A stretch of DNA of 64,000 nucleotides from Dendrolimus kikuchii. Taxonomy: Eukaryota; Arthropoda; Insecta; Lepidoptera; Lasiocampidae. This document shows positions 1 to 12,700 of this stretch, piece after piece. The notes below the pieces were generated by a model. It was not told where the DNA came from. It did no database searches and saw only the letters and a list, made by a program, of their open reading frames with translations. Where the stretch lies: contig CM034401.1 in NCBI GenBank assembly GCA_019925095.2, forward strand, positions 16,032,338 to 16,096,337, read 5' to 3'. The position numbers and the translations under genes are program-made. How positions within the stretch are numbered: position 1 is the first letter of the stretch; each line of letters begins with the position of its first letter.

Positions 1-385
1 ACATGTTAACACGTGTCGGCGTGGACTGATAACACGGCAATGTACGCCTATTGCTGGCCTGTACGCTTGCCTTACGTCAGAGATTATAAAAGAAACTAAA
101 TAGAAATTTTGCCTTTTAAATAGTATTTATATATTTTGGATTACTTTCTCATAAAGTCTTGTATTTCTTGTGATTTACTTTCCTATATATATCTCTGGTC
201 TAACATATGTTTACTTAACAAATTTCATCAATATACTTCAAACGCAAAGACATAACGATGTATAAAGTACCTATACCTACCTATACAAACTCACATTCTA
301 ATGGAATATAATTTTGATGGAGACAATCATGTATATACAAAAAAAAGTTAAGCTATAATATCTATATAATAAGCTAATATATAAG

Positions 386-464
<79 letters not shown>

Positions 465-530
465 TATTGTGTAATATCAGCAGCTTTCTTCAGTAGCAAA
501 TTTTTATTTATTACTTTTATGTCCTTTCAG
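1..530. other. Intron upstream of cadherin exon a
   Basis: No exon is visible. The stretch is AT-rich, holds a long (AT)n run and ends in a normal polypyrimidine tract and cag acceptor at 530. The upstream cadherin exons must lie outside the window. Confidence 0.6.
389..462. repeat. (AT)n microsatellite
   Basis: An uninterrupted alternating AT run of about 37 units, flanked by interrupted TATAAT-like sequence. It is likely to vary in length between individuals. Confidence 0.95.
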
Positions 531-731
531 CATAGTCCCAATAACAGTCCACATAAGAGACGAAAATGACAATTTTCCTGAGTTCACTGAATCATTATAT
601 ACTGTGTCTGTACCAGAGAACTGTGGTGTTGGCACCACAGTTGCATGGGTACAAGCATTGGATCAGGATTCAGATAATTATGGCACAAGGGGTATTAGAT
701 ACACCAGCCTGGGTGGGAGTATTGCAAATTT
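531..731 (+). CDS. Cadherin exon a (first in window)
   Basis: The acceptor is cctttcag and the donor gtaagt. The exon reads IVPITVHIRDENDNFPEF and on to a TVSVPENCGVGTTV segment, so it carries the end of one EC repeat, a Ca2+ linker and the start of the next. It ends in phase 2. The track ORF in this stretch is in another frame and is not coding. Confidence 0.9.
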
Positions 732-3700
732 GTAAGTATGGTATCATATAAGCATAGTATTGTATATAAAAATAATTAATTATTCAACTGTTTAATGTCT
801 TAAGTTTTATTGAGGGTAGAACTAAGGAGGTACATAAATATATTAACATGCATCAAAAGGCATTAAGGGGCTACCAATGGAGCTTTCTATCTTACTCGAG
901 CTTTACCACATTTTAGAAGATATACATGGGCAGAATTCACTTATGACAAATCAGTATTCTACAAATGTTAACAACAACATCACAAATGTTTAGTAGTTTG
1001 ATATTGATGTTATATACATATCTGTATAATTATGTCTGATTTAAAATATTTGTAAGCGTGGACTAGCGAAAGTCTGTACATGTCGCTCGCGGACCTCGTG
1101 GAATCGAGTTCCCAGCTGTTCGAATCGTGCGGCTCCGACTGCCGGCGGAGTGAGCCGAATGCTTTCGGCAAGGATGAAGGCGGCCGAGCCCAGCCGATGT
1201 TTTACAAGCGCCTACGAATGGCCACGGCGGTAGAGTTGGATAGGACATGATTTTAAAATAAGTTTGAAGGAGTAACATAACATTTTGTACTGAACCAGTG
1301 CAATGTACCACTTCAAATGAGGCGAGGAGATTTGTATAGTTTGTACCGCGGCAGTACATTTGAAGCGATGAGGCCGTTGAGGCGGTGAGCGATACTCCCT
1401 CGTTTGTCCCGTACAAAACTTGTAGTTCGGAAATGTTTGTTAAGAATCGGATGTGATCGGCCTCGGTCGCATTATTTTACTAGCAGTCGTACATGTCATG
1501 TTATGCCTCTTTGTCATGTGAACATCCGTAGAAGCGTTATTGTACTGTTGTCCTCTTTCCGTCTTTCCTCTTACATTTGACGCGTAAGTAGTAGCGGGAC
1601 AAAATTTTGGAAATAGTACAAATTTAAATTTTGACCAGTATCAGTACAAATCTATTTTGTACGGGACAAATGTACTGCCTTACACGTGTACTACTCATCA
1701 CTACATGGCGGCACGGCTTAACGGTTCCGCGCGTTACATATATTTTTTTTGTGAAACATTCATCATATTATTTCTGAGACTTGTAGAATACAGATTTTTT
1801 TGTAAGAAAACTCTGTCAATGTATATCTTCACAAAATTTTTATCCGTGCAGGAACGGAGAAAGAATACAATTTCCTGCGGCCGGGCGGCCTGTCGTAAGA
1901 GGCGACTTAACAACCCACAGCCAGGTGGTAGGGTATTTGCCCGACTGGATAGCGACCACCCCTGGTCTAGAGTATGCCGTCATAACAACCTTGTGTTGTG
2001 TTCCGGCATTAGTGACCAGGTTCCACTATCCCCTTAAGAGAGCAGCAGCGCATTTGTAGCACCTTTGGTGTTGCAAATGTCCATAGACGATGGTAACCGT
2101 TTTCCATCAAGCGGGCCGTCTGCCTGTTTGCTGAACTCCTGCAAAAAAAAAAAAAGTGAGAGCGAACTCGATTTCATCAGCTCCTTTATAAAAATGTGAC
2201 GATTCTAATAAACTGTAAATCTATTTCAGGTTACATTTAAATCCAATTTCGGGGGTGATAACGGTAAAGCAGGCGGGTAGTGATAGTTTTGACCGGGAAC
2301 TAATTTCCCGTCACTATTTAACGGTTGAAGCTAGAGATGATTTGGGCAAAGGAAACAGAAATACGGCCCAACTCATAATTAACATTGAAGATGTTAACGA
2401 TAATGCGCCAATGTTCCTAGCGAATAAGTACGAAGCGAGATTATCGGAGAACGAAAGGGAGTTTGAGAATCCTTTGGTTTTGGAAGCGAGGGATATAGAT
2501 TTGAATGGTAAGTTGTATTGTTTCTCATGAGTTGGCACTGTAAATTAATGCTGTGTCGGATATAATTCCGGCACAGTAATAAGTTGAGTGCAAAGCTTGT
2601 TTACTCAAAATCTGGTGTACAAATTCCCTAATGTAGCTATTTCATTCTTTCTAAATCAATGTAAGTACGTCACTATGTCTTCAAATAAAGTTCTTTTGTT
2701 TCTTTCTTTCTTATTGTTTTGATATGCTACATATCAAAACAATTCTTCTGGCTCATGAGAGAAAAAATATTGTATGTGTTAGAAATTATTACTGTATTTA
2801 TTATGTAGGCTGTTTTTAGGATTTAAGGGTAGCTTGTTTGTGACCGAAACGTCGGAATATAAAATCAAACAAAATACCGCGCTTAAAACCGTTAAAATGT
2901 AGTTTAATTATATGTACTAGCTGCAGAAATTTAAGCAAATACTATTTACAAAAGTTTTACTGCTTCCAAAAGATAATGTTTAAAAAATGCGGCAGCATAA
3001 TGGTTATATAAAACGCGTAAACGAAGGTCTGCACAACATCGCTATTTAAATAAAAATTTGCTTATTTTTTCTTTTTCAGGTACAAAAAATAGCCATATAG
3101 AGTATTCAATAGTGGGTGGAGATTATAAGAATAACTTTTCTATTGATCCCAATTTGGGAATTATAACGCCTTTCACTGGATTAGATTTCGAACAGATCCC
3201 TGGTGATAATAGCAATATCAGACCAATACACTTGACAGTAAGTGAATACAAATATTTATCATAAAGCAGTTAGTCGTTGAAATCTTTGACATATATACAT
3301 ATTTTTATATTCAAATGGGGCTGTCTTAATGTCCGTTTGGTGTCAGTCGCGTGTTCTTCGGTTATGGTACGCTATAACTGGTGATGTAAAGAATAAAGTT
3401 AGGTCAAACCAAGTAAGAAATCTTGAAAATTGAGGTAAAGAAACAAGCAAACCACAACTGATTTACTGGTTTGACGTTGTGAAGGATAACATGTGTACCT
3501 ATTGTCTCACAGTTAGGGATGCCAAAGACCGTAGTGGAGAAAAATAATTACATAAGCGGACCCCGGGCTTCTAGGCAGACGCTTCGAACGCAACTGGTAT
3601 TTAACGCCAGAATTATGTTGATAATAAGTTATTTATCGAACTTTATAATTGAGATATAGGTTTCTCTATGTAAATTTGATTGGTTGTGCTATCAGAGCAC

Positions 3701-6700
3701 ATCAAAGGGGCTCTCCCATCGGTAGGTTACCTTAAACAGTACTATCATCTTTCGAAATAATTACAGAACGTCAGTTTTTACGTCTGTGAAGCGCCATCTA
3801 GTATTCATTAAATGTTGCTACTCCATATTTCAAATTTGTAAGTCATCGCTAAAAATTACGGTTATTGAAACAAAGCTCCTTGTCCCACGTTACTCGGCGG
3901 ATGGGGGTTAGACGAAAGAATGTAACCGCAACAAAAAATGCTGACAGCTGTATGTTATTATACAATTTCGAACTTTAATGCAATGAAATAAGATTTAAAA
4001 TACGATAATATTCATCAGTATAATATACGGTCTTTTGAAATCAGAAGGTCGTGTAATTGCCCTTATTACTATTATACAATTTCGTCGATAGTTTTCGGAA
4101 CTACGTTCCAACTGGGTGTCCCAAAGACACCTCATTGGGTTTTTTTAAATATTCTTACTACTTTAATGTTAAAAATAGGTCCGGGCTCGTGACTTTGGCG
4201 TACCCTCACTATCATCCACCGTCCCGGTGACAATATACGTCCAGGATGTGAACGACCACGCGCCGATGTTCCAACAGGTGTTGTATAAACGATCAATACC
4301 AGAGGATTTACCCGGAGGGACGAGTGTACTTGAAGTAAGAAAACTTCAAAATATTCTTTGGAAGTACAAAACTTTTGATTATACAATATATTATCCTATT
4401 TGCACCAGGGAAGCAATAGGAAAGGAGACTGGGAGTTTATAATACGAAATGTAGATTTGTAGTAGTATAATTACTGAGTTATGTATCAGTATTTGATTTA
4501 AGAGTTGTTGATTTATTTTAATTGACATTGTTGAAGTTTAATATACATTTTACAATTTATTGATTGACATTTTATTAGGTTAATCATTCATTAAAGATAA
4601 TTAGATAAATATATTATACCCTACAAATTTAAGCAGGATACTTGCATATATACATGCTGAAAGGCGGAATTTGGAGAATTGTACTACATTAAATGTACCA
4701 CCTTTGTATATACCCATTAAATAAATTGAATTTATAGTATTAAAATCGGCCTCGGACAAGCTTGGCAGATATATCATCCATCCTTCTAAGATTAGTAGCT
4801 CCCATTTACCGTATCCGGCAGTTATTTCTTTGTACTCCAGGAGTGTCAAACGAATATAAATCCTAGCAACATTCAGGATTTAGAAGTGCCAGATATAAAA
4901 AATGTAAGGTGCTTGTTTCATAAATAAAATCGAAATGAGGTTATCCGTAAGAGAATCAAGATTACTGACAATAAAATTTACAATCTAAAATGGCAGTGGA
5001 CCGTTCCAGTCTGCCGACGGACCGATACCTAATGGAGTTGATGAATTTTGGAGTAAAGATCGCGTCTCAGCGAACGTAGTGGAAGACTTCTTCTCACTCA
5101 GTGGACTTGTGCAAGATCTGCAAAAGGTCACACACGCCTACATCCAGTAGGAAATTGCGATTAGTTAATGATATATAAAAAATGTAACAGACCACAGTAA
5201 TCCATAATATTTTTATTTGCAGGTTAAAGCGCGCGACGCGGACGGATCATCTCCAAATAATCGTATAGTATATCGAATTCAGAAAGGTGCAAGTGACAAG
5301 TTTGTTATTGACTCACGCACTGGAGTAGTCTCCGTTGCGAATGGATCTACCCTAGATCCGGACAAAACGAATCCAAAAAGTAATCGATACACACTCACGG
5401 TGGTATGTAATGTTTAATAGTTTAATTATATCAAAAAAAGTATTTAAAGCTGTTTTAAAATTTATTGTTAATCTGTCACCACCCAATCACTAGATATTTT
5501 TGCTACCAGAAATTCTGATTCTGAATGCTTCATGAATTTTCCAGTGTTTCAGGATAAAAAGTGTCACATGTTTCAAGTTCTAACTATATACCATTATGTG
5601 TGTGATAAGCGACATCCAAAACAAATTGACTTTGATATATGTATGTTAGAATTTCTTATAGTATTTGTATCTAACATTGAATATCTCCACAGAATCAATG
5701 AAATAAAGTAATATTTTAATAGTTCTAGGCATTTAGTTGGAATCCGGCTCGAAGGACTAACTTGTGTACGATATGTAGGTGGTTAGTAACAATTTTTTTT
5801 TAACCGTTATTTTAGGTTGCATTGGATGGTGGTATAGGCGACCAACAGTTGAGCGCAGCCGTACTAGTCAACATCACTATAGTGGATGTCAACAACAAAC
5901 CACCAGTTCTCCACGAACCTGGTACAGTAGTAGTAAGGGAGAATATACAGGTTAGTTACAATTTTCACTGCAAAATAAACAAAGAACAGGAAATTCCAAT
6001 AACAGTTATGTCAGCCTCTGGTCTGAGCGTTGGCCCATTTGGTGCATTGGAACTCAAAATTCAACCCCAGTAGGGTAACATTTCATGGCGTAGATTTTCC
6101 AAAATTTGCCCAGAGCTTTGTGTTAACTATACAGGGACAGTACTTTATAAGTACTGTGCCTATACACATTGTTGTAAGACGGGCAGTTCTCTAAGTACTG
6201 CCTTAATAAACGGTCGTCTTCTAATTCTAATTACCTCATACTAAAGAAAGGTTTTACTAATGAAGGTATTATTTATTCACTAAATCTTCTTGAAAGTTTG
6301 AATGAATTTTTGATTTTGAATTTAAGATACAGAGGAAATTAGTCTTGTATATAAATTCTTTGTTACATTTCAAGGTAGGTACTCAAATATATCGTGCACA
6401 AGCTCATGACCCAGATGATCAGCCTGTTCTACGTTATGCTATTGATAAGACAGGAAGTATTGCAAGGAACGAAGATGGTATACCGATATCTATAACCGAA
6501 TATGATTACCTGTCATTGTGGGATTTGAATGCTGTTGACGGAACTTTAAGAGTTGTTCGGTAAGTTTTACGTGAGAGAGTTGTATTGGAATCTTTTAATT
6601 AATTGCTATGTTAATGTGTATTGGATAGGTTTTAAAAAACTGTTCGATGATTCTCACCTTTTACATGGTACCTAAAAGTTTCATAACTTGGCTATTCCAG

Positions 6701-9700
6701 TGTCGTGTAGAAATTTTATGTATCCAGAAGTTGATAAGTTTTAGGTTAACATTGCTACAAAATTATATAAGAATTTATCTTTGAGCATGATAATATCAAT
6801 CATCATATAGCAAATTTTCTAAAAATCTTGTTTATTCATATTCCTTTTAAGCCACAAATAAGTTGCCACTATACCTGTTTCAAAACGTAATATCGTTTTA
6901 AAACGTACTCACTAGAACTGCAGCTTTGATTTTATCAATTATAGACTCTTAGATCGAGAAAAAATCGAGCTAGTAAAACTTCTAATAACGGTGGAAGATA
7001 TGGCTGCAATAGAAGGAGGTCCACGTCAGACTGCATCAGCAACACTCACTATAACTGTTGATGATGAGAACGATAATAATCCAGTTTTTCGAAAACCGTT
7101 TTATAAGACGTCGATTACAGAAAATTCAAAGAACGGTATCAATATTGCGACCGTGATTGCCGATGATGCTGATAAAAATCGCACGATGATGTATTATGTT
7201 GAAGGTTAGTATGGAACAATAATGACTTGAATAATATTCGTTAGAAATTAGCAATAATATTAATCAACATAATAGTGGTTTAATTTCAAAACCTGCTAGG
7301 ATTTTTAATTCGTTTTAGGGGTTTTGAAAAATTACACCCCTCAATTATGGTCAAGCAGTCCACTTATATTATGGCGAGTTCTTTTGGGTACAAAGCCAGC
7401 CAGGTTAAATTTCACAGTGCAGTTACATTTCCAAAAAACGTATCACAATAGTTTAGAAGTGCCAAATAATTTGTAAGATATCGATCGTTTTGAAGCGAGA
7501 GTTATGGTTTTGTATGAAAAATATAACTCTAGTATCTTTCGTAAAAGATTTGTTAAACTTGTACAAGAATTTTCTTGTAAAGAGCTATTTAGCGTTTGTC
7601 GAAGACATACAGTAACGCTGCCGTTATATTTTCTCAAGAGATATGATGAATAAATAAAACAAAACCTGGTTTAAAGCCTGGCTGGCTGGTTTTAGTTACC
7701 GCATCATAAAGATATAAGTATGTATGGGTGGTAAATTTCGCTCACTCTTTTCCAAGCCAATATAGATTGTTTTAACCACTAAATTCAATAAAAAATTACC
7801 TAAAATTAATTGCAATTTTACGTAACATGGAGTATTTACATCGTTGCTTGTTAATAGGTAGACCAGATTTACTCAGCATGGTCCATATGGAAAGTGCAAC
7901 GGGCGAGCTAGTGGTCGCTAACAAAATAGATCACGAAATATATCCTTGGATCAATCTTACAGTTAAAGCAGTAGACAGCGGTGTACCACCACGGTACTCT
8001 GTTGTGGATTTGTTTATACAGGTAACCAAAAAAAACAGTCTGCACTATTTATGACTTATTTATCTCCATTGATCCTAACATTGAACTATATTTTTAACCG
8101 ACTTCGTTTGTAATGTCTTATATAAGATTTTCATCACGTACATGATTAATATTTTGCTATAACTATGCAGGTTTATTTGAAGTAAAATTATTGTCAATAA
8201 AATTATCATTTTTATTAATACCATTAATACATATTTCATAAACGCGAATACACCCATGAGGTTTCTGTGCTCCAGTCGAATATGTTTTTATGTATATGAA
8301 TATGAATTTAAGCATATTGGGGAAAAAATTAGAATGAATAACGTTGTATGGCAACATTAGTTTATTGCAGGAATATTAATCTAAGGATGTTCCTTGTTCA
8401 TTAATAAAAGTGGATGATCGAAAGAACTCTTTCTTGAGTCCCATAGAAAAATAGACAATTTTATTATTTTCTTTTTCTTTGCTTTAAAAACATATTTTAA
8501 TTAGGTTTTAGATGAAAATGACAACAACCCGATATTCGAGTCAACGATTTTCGAATATCGTGTACGTGAAGACGTCGAACCAGGTACAATTGTATCAACC
8601 ATAAGTGCGCGAGACGCTGACTCGGGAGAGTATGGGAAAATCACTTACTTACTTGATCGGATGTCAACACAGGTGAACTATCACAACTACTTAACTATTT
8701 CTATTTCATGTGTGAAAATAAGTATGGTAAGTTCTTCTTCAAAGCCTTAAGATTGGATTGATAGTTAGATAGATAACACTTCATTGCTCACAAAAACCAC
8801 TGCATCAGTTTTAATATTTGTAAATTAGGTGAATTAAATACGCGTATTTTCTAGAACGGTGATGAATAAGGGATACGTTTTATTCCGAAAAATAAGATAA
8901 TCATAGCGAAACTGCGTAGAAATCTATAGTTAAATACCTCAGACAAACAAAATAAGTAGACTGGGCCATGAGCTATCAGAGTGAGGCCTGATAAAGAAAC
9001 TTAGTATGAAATAATCGAATTAGAAGAGATAAAGGTATATAATAGTTACCAATGCATACTAACCAACACTAACACGAACTACACAGATGCACGTGTATAC
9101 TACATAAGTTTACGCACATAAATTAAATGAAGTATTTCGTCTGAGTTTAATACGTAAACAAAATAAGTATCAACCCTTGTTGGTGCAGTCCTCTGTTCAG
9201 TGTTGCCACTTGTGATATTTTTTACCTGTTTTAGGGAAAATTCTTAATAAACGCCGAAACCGGCGCTTTAACTGTTTCCGATTGGTTGGATCGTGAATCG
9301 CAGCCTGTTTACAATTTAGTGGTCGAGGCTTGGGATAACTACCAATTTGGATACCTGAGCGGAGAAAGCAGGAACGCTTTTAAACAGATCGTGTGAGTAC
9401 TAATTTGATTAATAATAATTTGAACACATTATATAATCACAAGCTAAGTGAGTTATTCTTTTTTCTGGGATCTATTCTTGTCTTAACTACATTAGGAAAA
9501 ATGTCACTCTTAAATTAATTCAAGTTATAAGTAAGCTCTGAAATTGATTTTTCATTTTTAGTTTGATCTTTCAAAGACATAATTGTAAAATACAATTCAT
9601 AATTGGTAACATTTAAAAATGGTACCATATATACCAGATGGTCGGAACATTCCGATCAAACCACACAATTACGTACATATTATAAAAAAGAAGAATGTAT

Positions 9701-12700
9701 CAATTATTGAAACTACTTACTTATATATAAAACTAGAATATACCCGCGACTTCGTCCACGTTTGACTTGAAATTCTCCCGGGATACCCGGGATGTAAATT
9801 ACTATGGTATTTAAAAAAGAATGTAAGCTGTGTGAAAACTACCGGAATTAGCTATTTTTTCTGCACCCCAACAACTTCAAACCGGTCCTGAGAAAATTCC
9901 CGCGGGATTCCCTGCATAAAAAAATATCACACGTTTTATTACATAAAATTTGTTATCGATCAGTGAAATAACCACATTGGAATTAGATTTTTGTTTAAAT
10001 CGGGTCATTTAAAATCATTCCCAGAAAAATTCCCGGGATAAAAAGTAGCGCAGGTTTTAAGTCGTAAGAATTTGCTGACGAACAGCGAAAACCGCATCGA
10101 AATCGGCCCAGTAGTTTTTACATGAATCCCGAACAAACAGACAAAACGACAAATAGATAGACAGACAATAAATTAAAAAAATGCATCGTGTTCTCCGTCG
10201 TTTATATAATCTATTCCAGTTGTTTATGTTAAAATGGCTTCAATGTACAGACACGGCATGTTTAGAATTTTATAATATAGCATATTATCTTAAAGTTTAT
10301 TAAACGTGATTTTAATTTAATTTGTAGTTTCAATATTTTCTTCAGTGTCCACGTAGAAGACGTGAACGATAACCCTCCAGTGCAAAATCTTCAACAGTTG
10401 CAAAAACTGAAATAATACTAAGTTAAAGTGCTGTCTTTCTTCAGTGTCCACATAGAAGACGTGAACGATAACCCTCCGGTGCTAAATCTTCCATCCGATT
10501 GCACGACAATCACCGAATTCCACAATCACAGAGAACCGATCGTTTCGGTATCGGCGACCGATGCGGATGATAACAGCTCTCCAAACGGAAGGGTTCAGTT
10601 CCATCTTGTTGCTGGAAAAGGACACGGTAATAACTTCTCTTCTACTTCTTTATGCTTTTAATTGGATATAACATTTAGGATTTAATTTGATTCATTAAAT
10701 GCAATTATATAGCTTTGTATCGGCGGCATTTATGTATTGAAAGAAAGAAAAAACGTTTATTTGGTCTTTACATAGCGAGAGACATTGAAAACAAAAGGAA
10801 TGAAATAGATATTTAACTATTACAGGTGTATAGCAAAAATAAAAATATATCTGGCAATGCTACCTAATTAGGTGCAGTTCAGCAAATGTCAGGCAGCAGG
10901 TACCTGACGCTGGTTTTCAACTGCACCATATTACGGACGGGTGTACTGCTTATCATTGATGGAAAAAACATCAAGTATCCGATTTATCTTCACTTCTTAG
11001 TTACTTCTGCTTTTTAGGATTCCAATATCTGAAGGTATAAAGGGTTTCTTATGATCTCACTCCAACGTCTGCGTCACAACTGAATATCTTAGAAACTTGT
11101 CGAGAGATAGGAACTGCGGCACACATATCTGATAAGTCTTGAAATTAGCGTTAAAGAACATAATCGAGTAGGATATTCCTCCAACTTCTTCTCGTCTTTT
11201 TTGCTCTTGTTGCACATAGAATCTATAATATTGTAAAATTATAAACATGCCGTGCCTGTACATTAAAGTTATTTTAAAAAATATATCTAGAATAGACTAT
11301 ATAAACGATGGAGAACACGGTACAATGTTTTTTTGATATCTTGTCTGTTTGTTCGGGATTAACGTAAAAACTACTGGGCCGATTTTGATGCGGTTTTCGC
11401 TGATCGACAGCAAATTCTTAGACTTAAAATCTGCGCTTCTTTTTATTATGGGAGTAATTTGAAATGGCCAGATTTAAAAAAATCGAATTCCAACGTGATT
11501 TTTTTTATGATCGATAGCTACATTTTATGTAATTAAATGTGTGACATTTTTTGCCCCGGGAATCCCGCGGGAATTTAAAGTCAAACAAAATCAAAGTCCT
11601 AGTAATCTATACATATAATAAAATTGTAGAGGTCGAATTTCTGTACAATGAAAAAAAATGCTAAAAACCGAGTCAGGGGCATGTAAAAAGTGAAATAGAA
11701 CTAATTTGGATTTTTTGAATTTTTTTGTTTCTCTGTTTGTCTGTCTGTTTGTACCGGCTAATCTCCGTAACGACTGGACCGATTGAAGTGAAATTGTGTA
11801 TGGTGGTAGCTTATATCCCTAATCAACATATAGGATACTTTTGATCCCGACAAATTAAAGAGTTCCAGTGGGATAATTAAAAAAACCGCACCACGCGGAC
11901 AAAGTCGCGGGCATCAGCTAGTATTTAATATATAAATAGATTTTTCATTTATTTTAGAACGGAGTAACTATACCATTGTTGACACAGAAATAATTGGCAC
12001 GCCTTTCAATTTGTTCAAATGATTAAGAAATCTTAGTATTATTGTATGGCTATAAAATAAAAAGAATATTAAGATTTCTAAATGTTTTGAATAAATTAAT
12101 AGGGTGTCAATCTTTATTGTAGGCTGCCAATAATGACATAGTTTACTCTGTGATGGAAAAGGTGCGATAACTAAATATTAATTATCATCAAACAGATGAT
12201 TTTTGTTGTGAAGTTGATTTTTCAAACAAGAATTCTTGTATCAAAACAAACAACATCCAAAAATTCACTTCCAATAAGATTCTCACCAAAAAGCATGTAC
12301 TTGAAATAATCTGAGACTATTATAGATCCTATCAAATCTCATAATAAACACAATAACTGTCATTCACAAAACCCGTTAATATTTTATTTATTTTATTACA
12401 GAGTTATTTCGCTTCGAGCAAGTGGGCGGAGATGCGAATACGGGTCGTCTATTCGCAAGGCAATCGCTCAAAGACCGATTCGGCAACTACACACTGATCG
12501 TCGAAGCTCGAGATTTGGGCGTACCGTCGATCGTGGTCCGGGGCGAACTCAGACTGTGTGTCACGGATTACAATGATCACGCTCCGGTCTTTGTTCATCC
12601 TCCGCAGAACGTCACTATTAAAGTACCCGAGGTATGTTTGTCTCAGTATCTTCAGACTGGGGAATTTATCTCCAAAATTTATGTTTGGGAGGTTTGGGGG

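Larger units (their letters stand above)
2508..9234. other. Short cadherin introns with little recognisable content
   Basis: Between exons b and k the introns run about 0.4-1 kb. Apart from the Penelope fragment near 2830 and a perfect 12-bp stem hairpin at 2716-2745, I recognise nothing. The GC-richer piece around 4990-5150 and the block at 6030-6230, with a gtactttataagtac palindrome, may be repeat remnants. Confidence 0.5.

Noticed and set aside
566..751. ATG-started 61-codon ORF at the first cadherin exon
   Set aside because: It is in the wrong frame; the cadherin frame over the same bases has DENDNFPEF and proper splice sites.
6060..6240. Possible LTR or small hairpin RNA around gtactttataagtac
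   Set aside because: No second copy, no target duplication and only a short stem.
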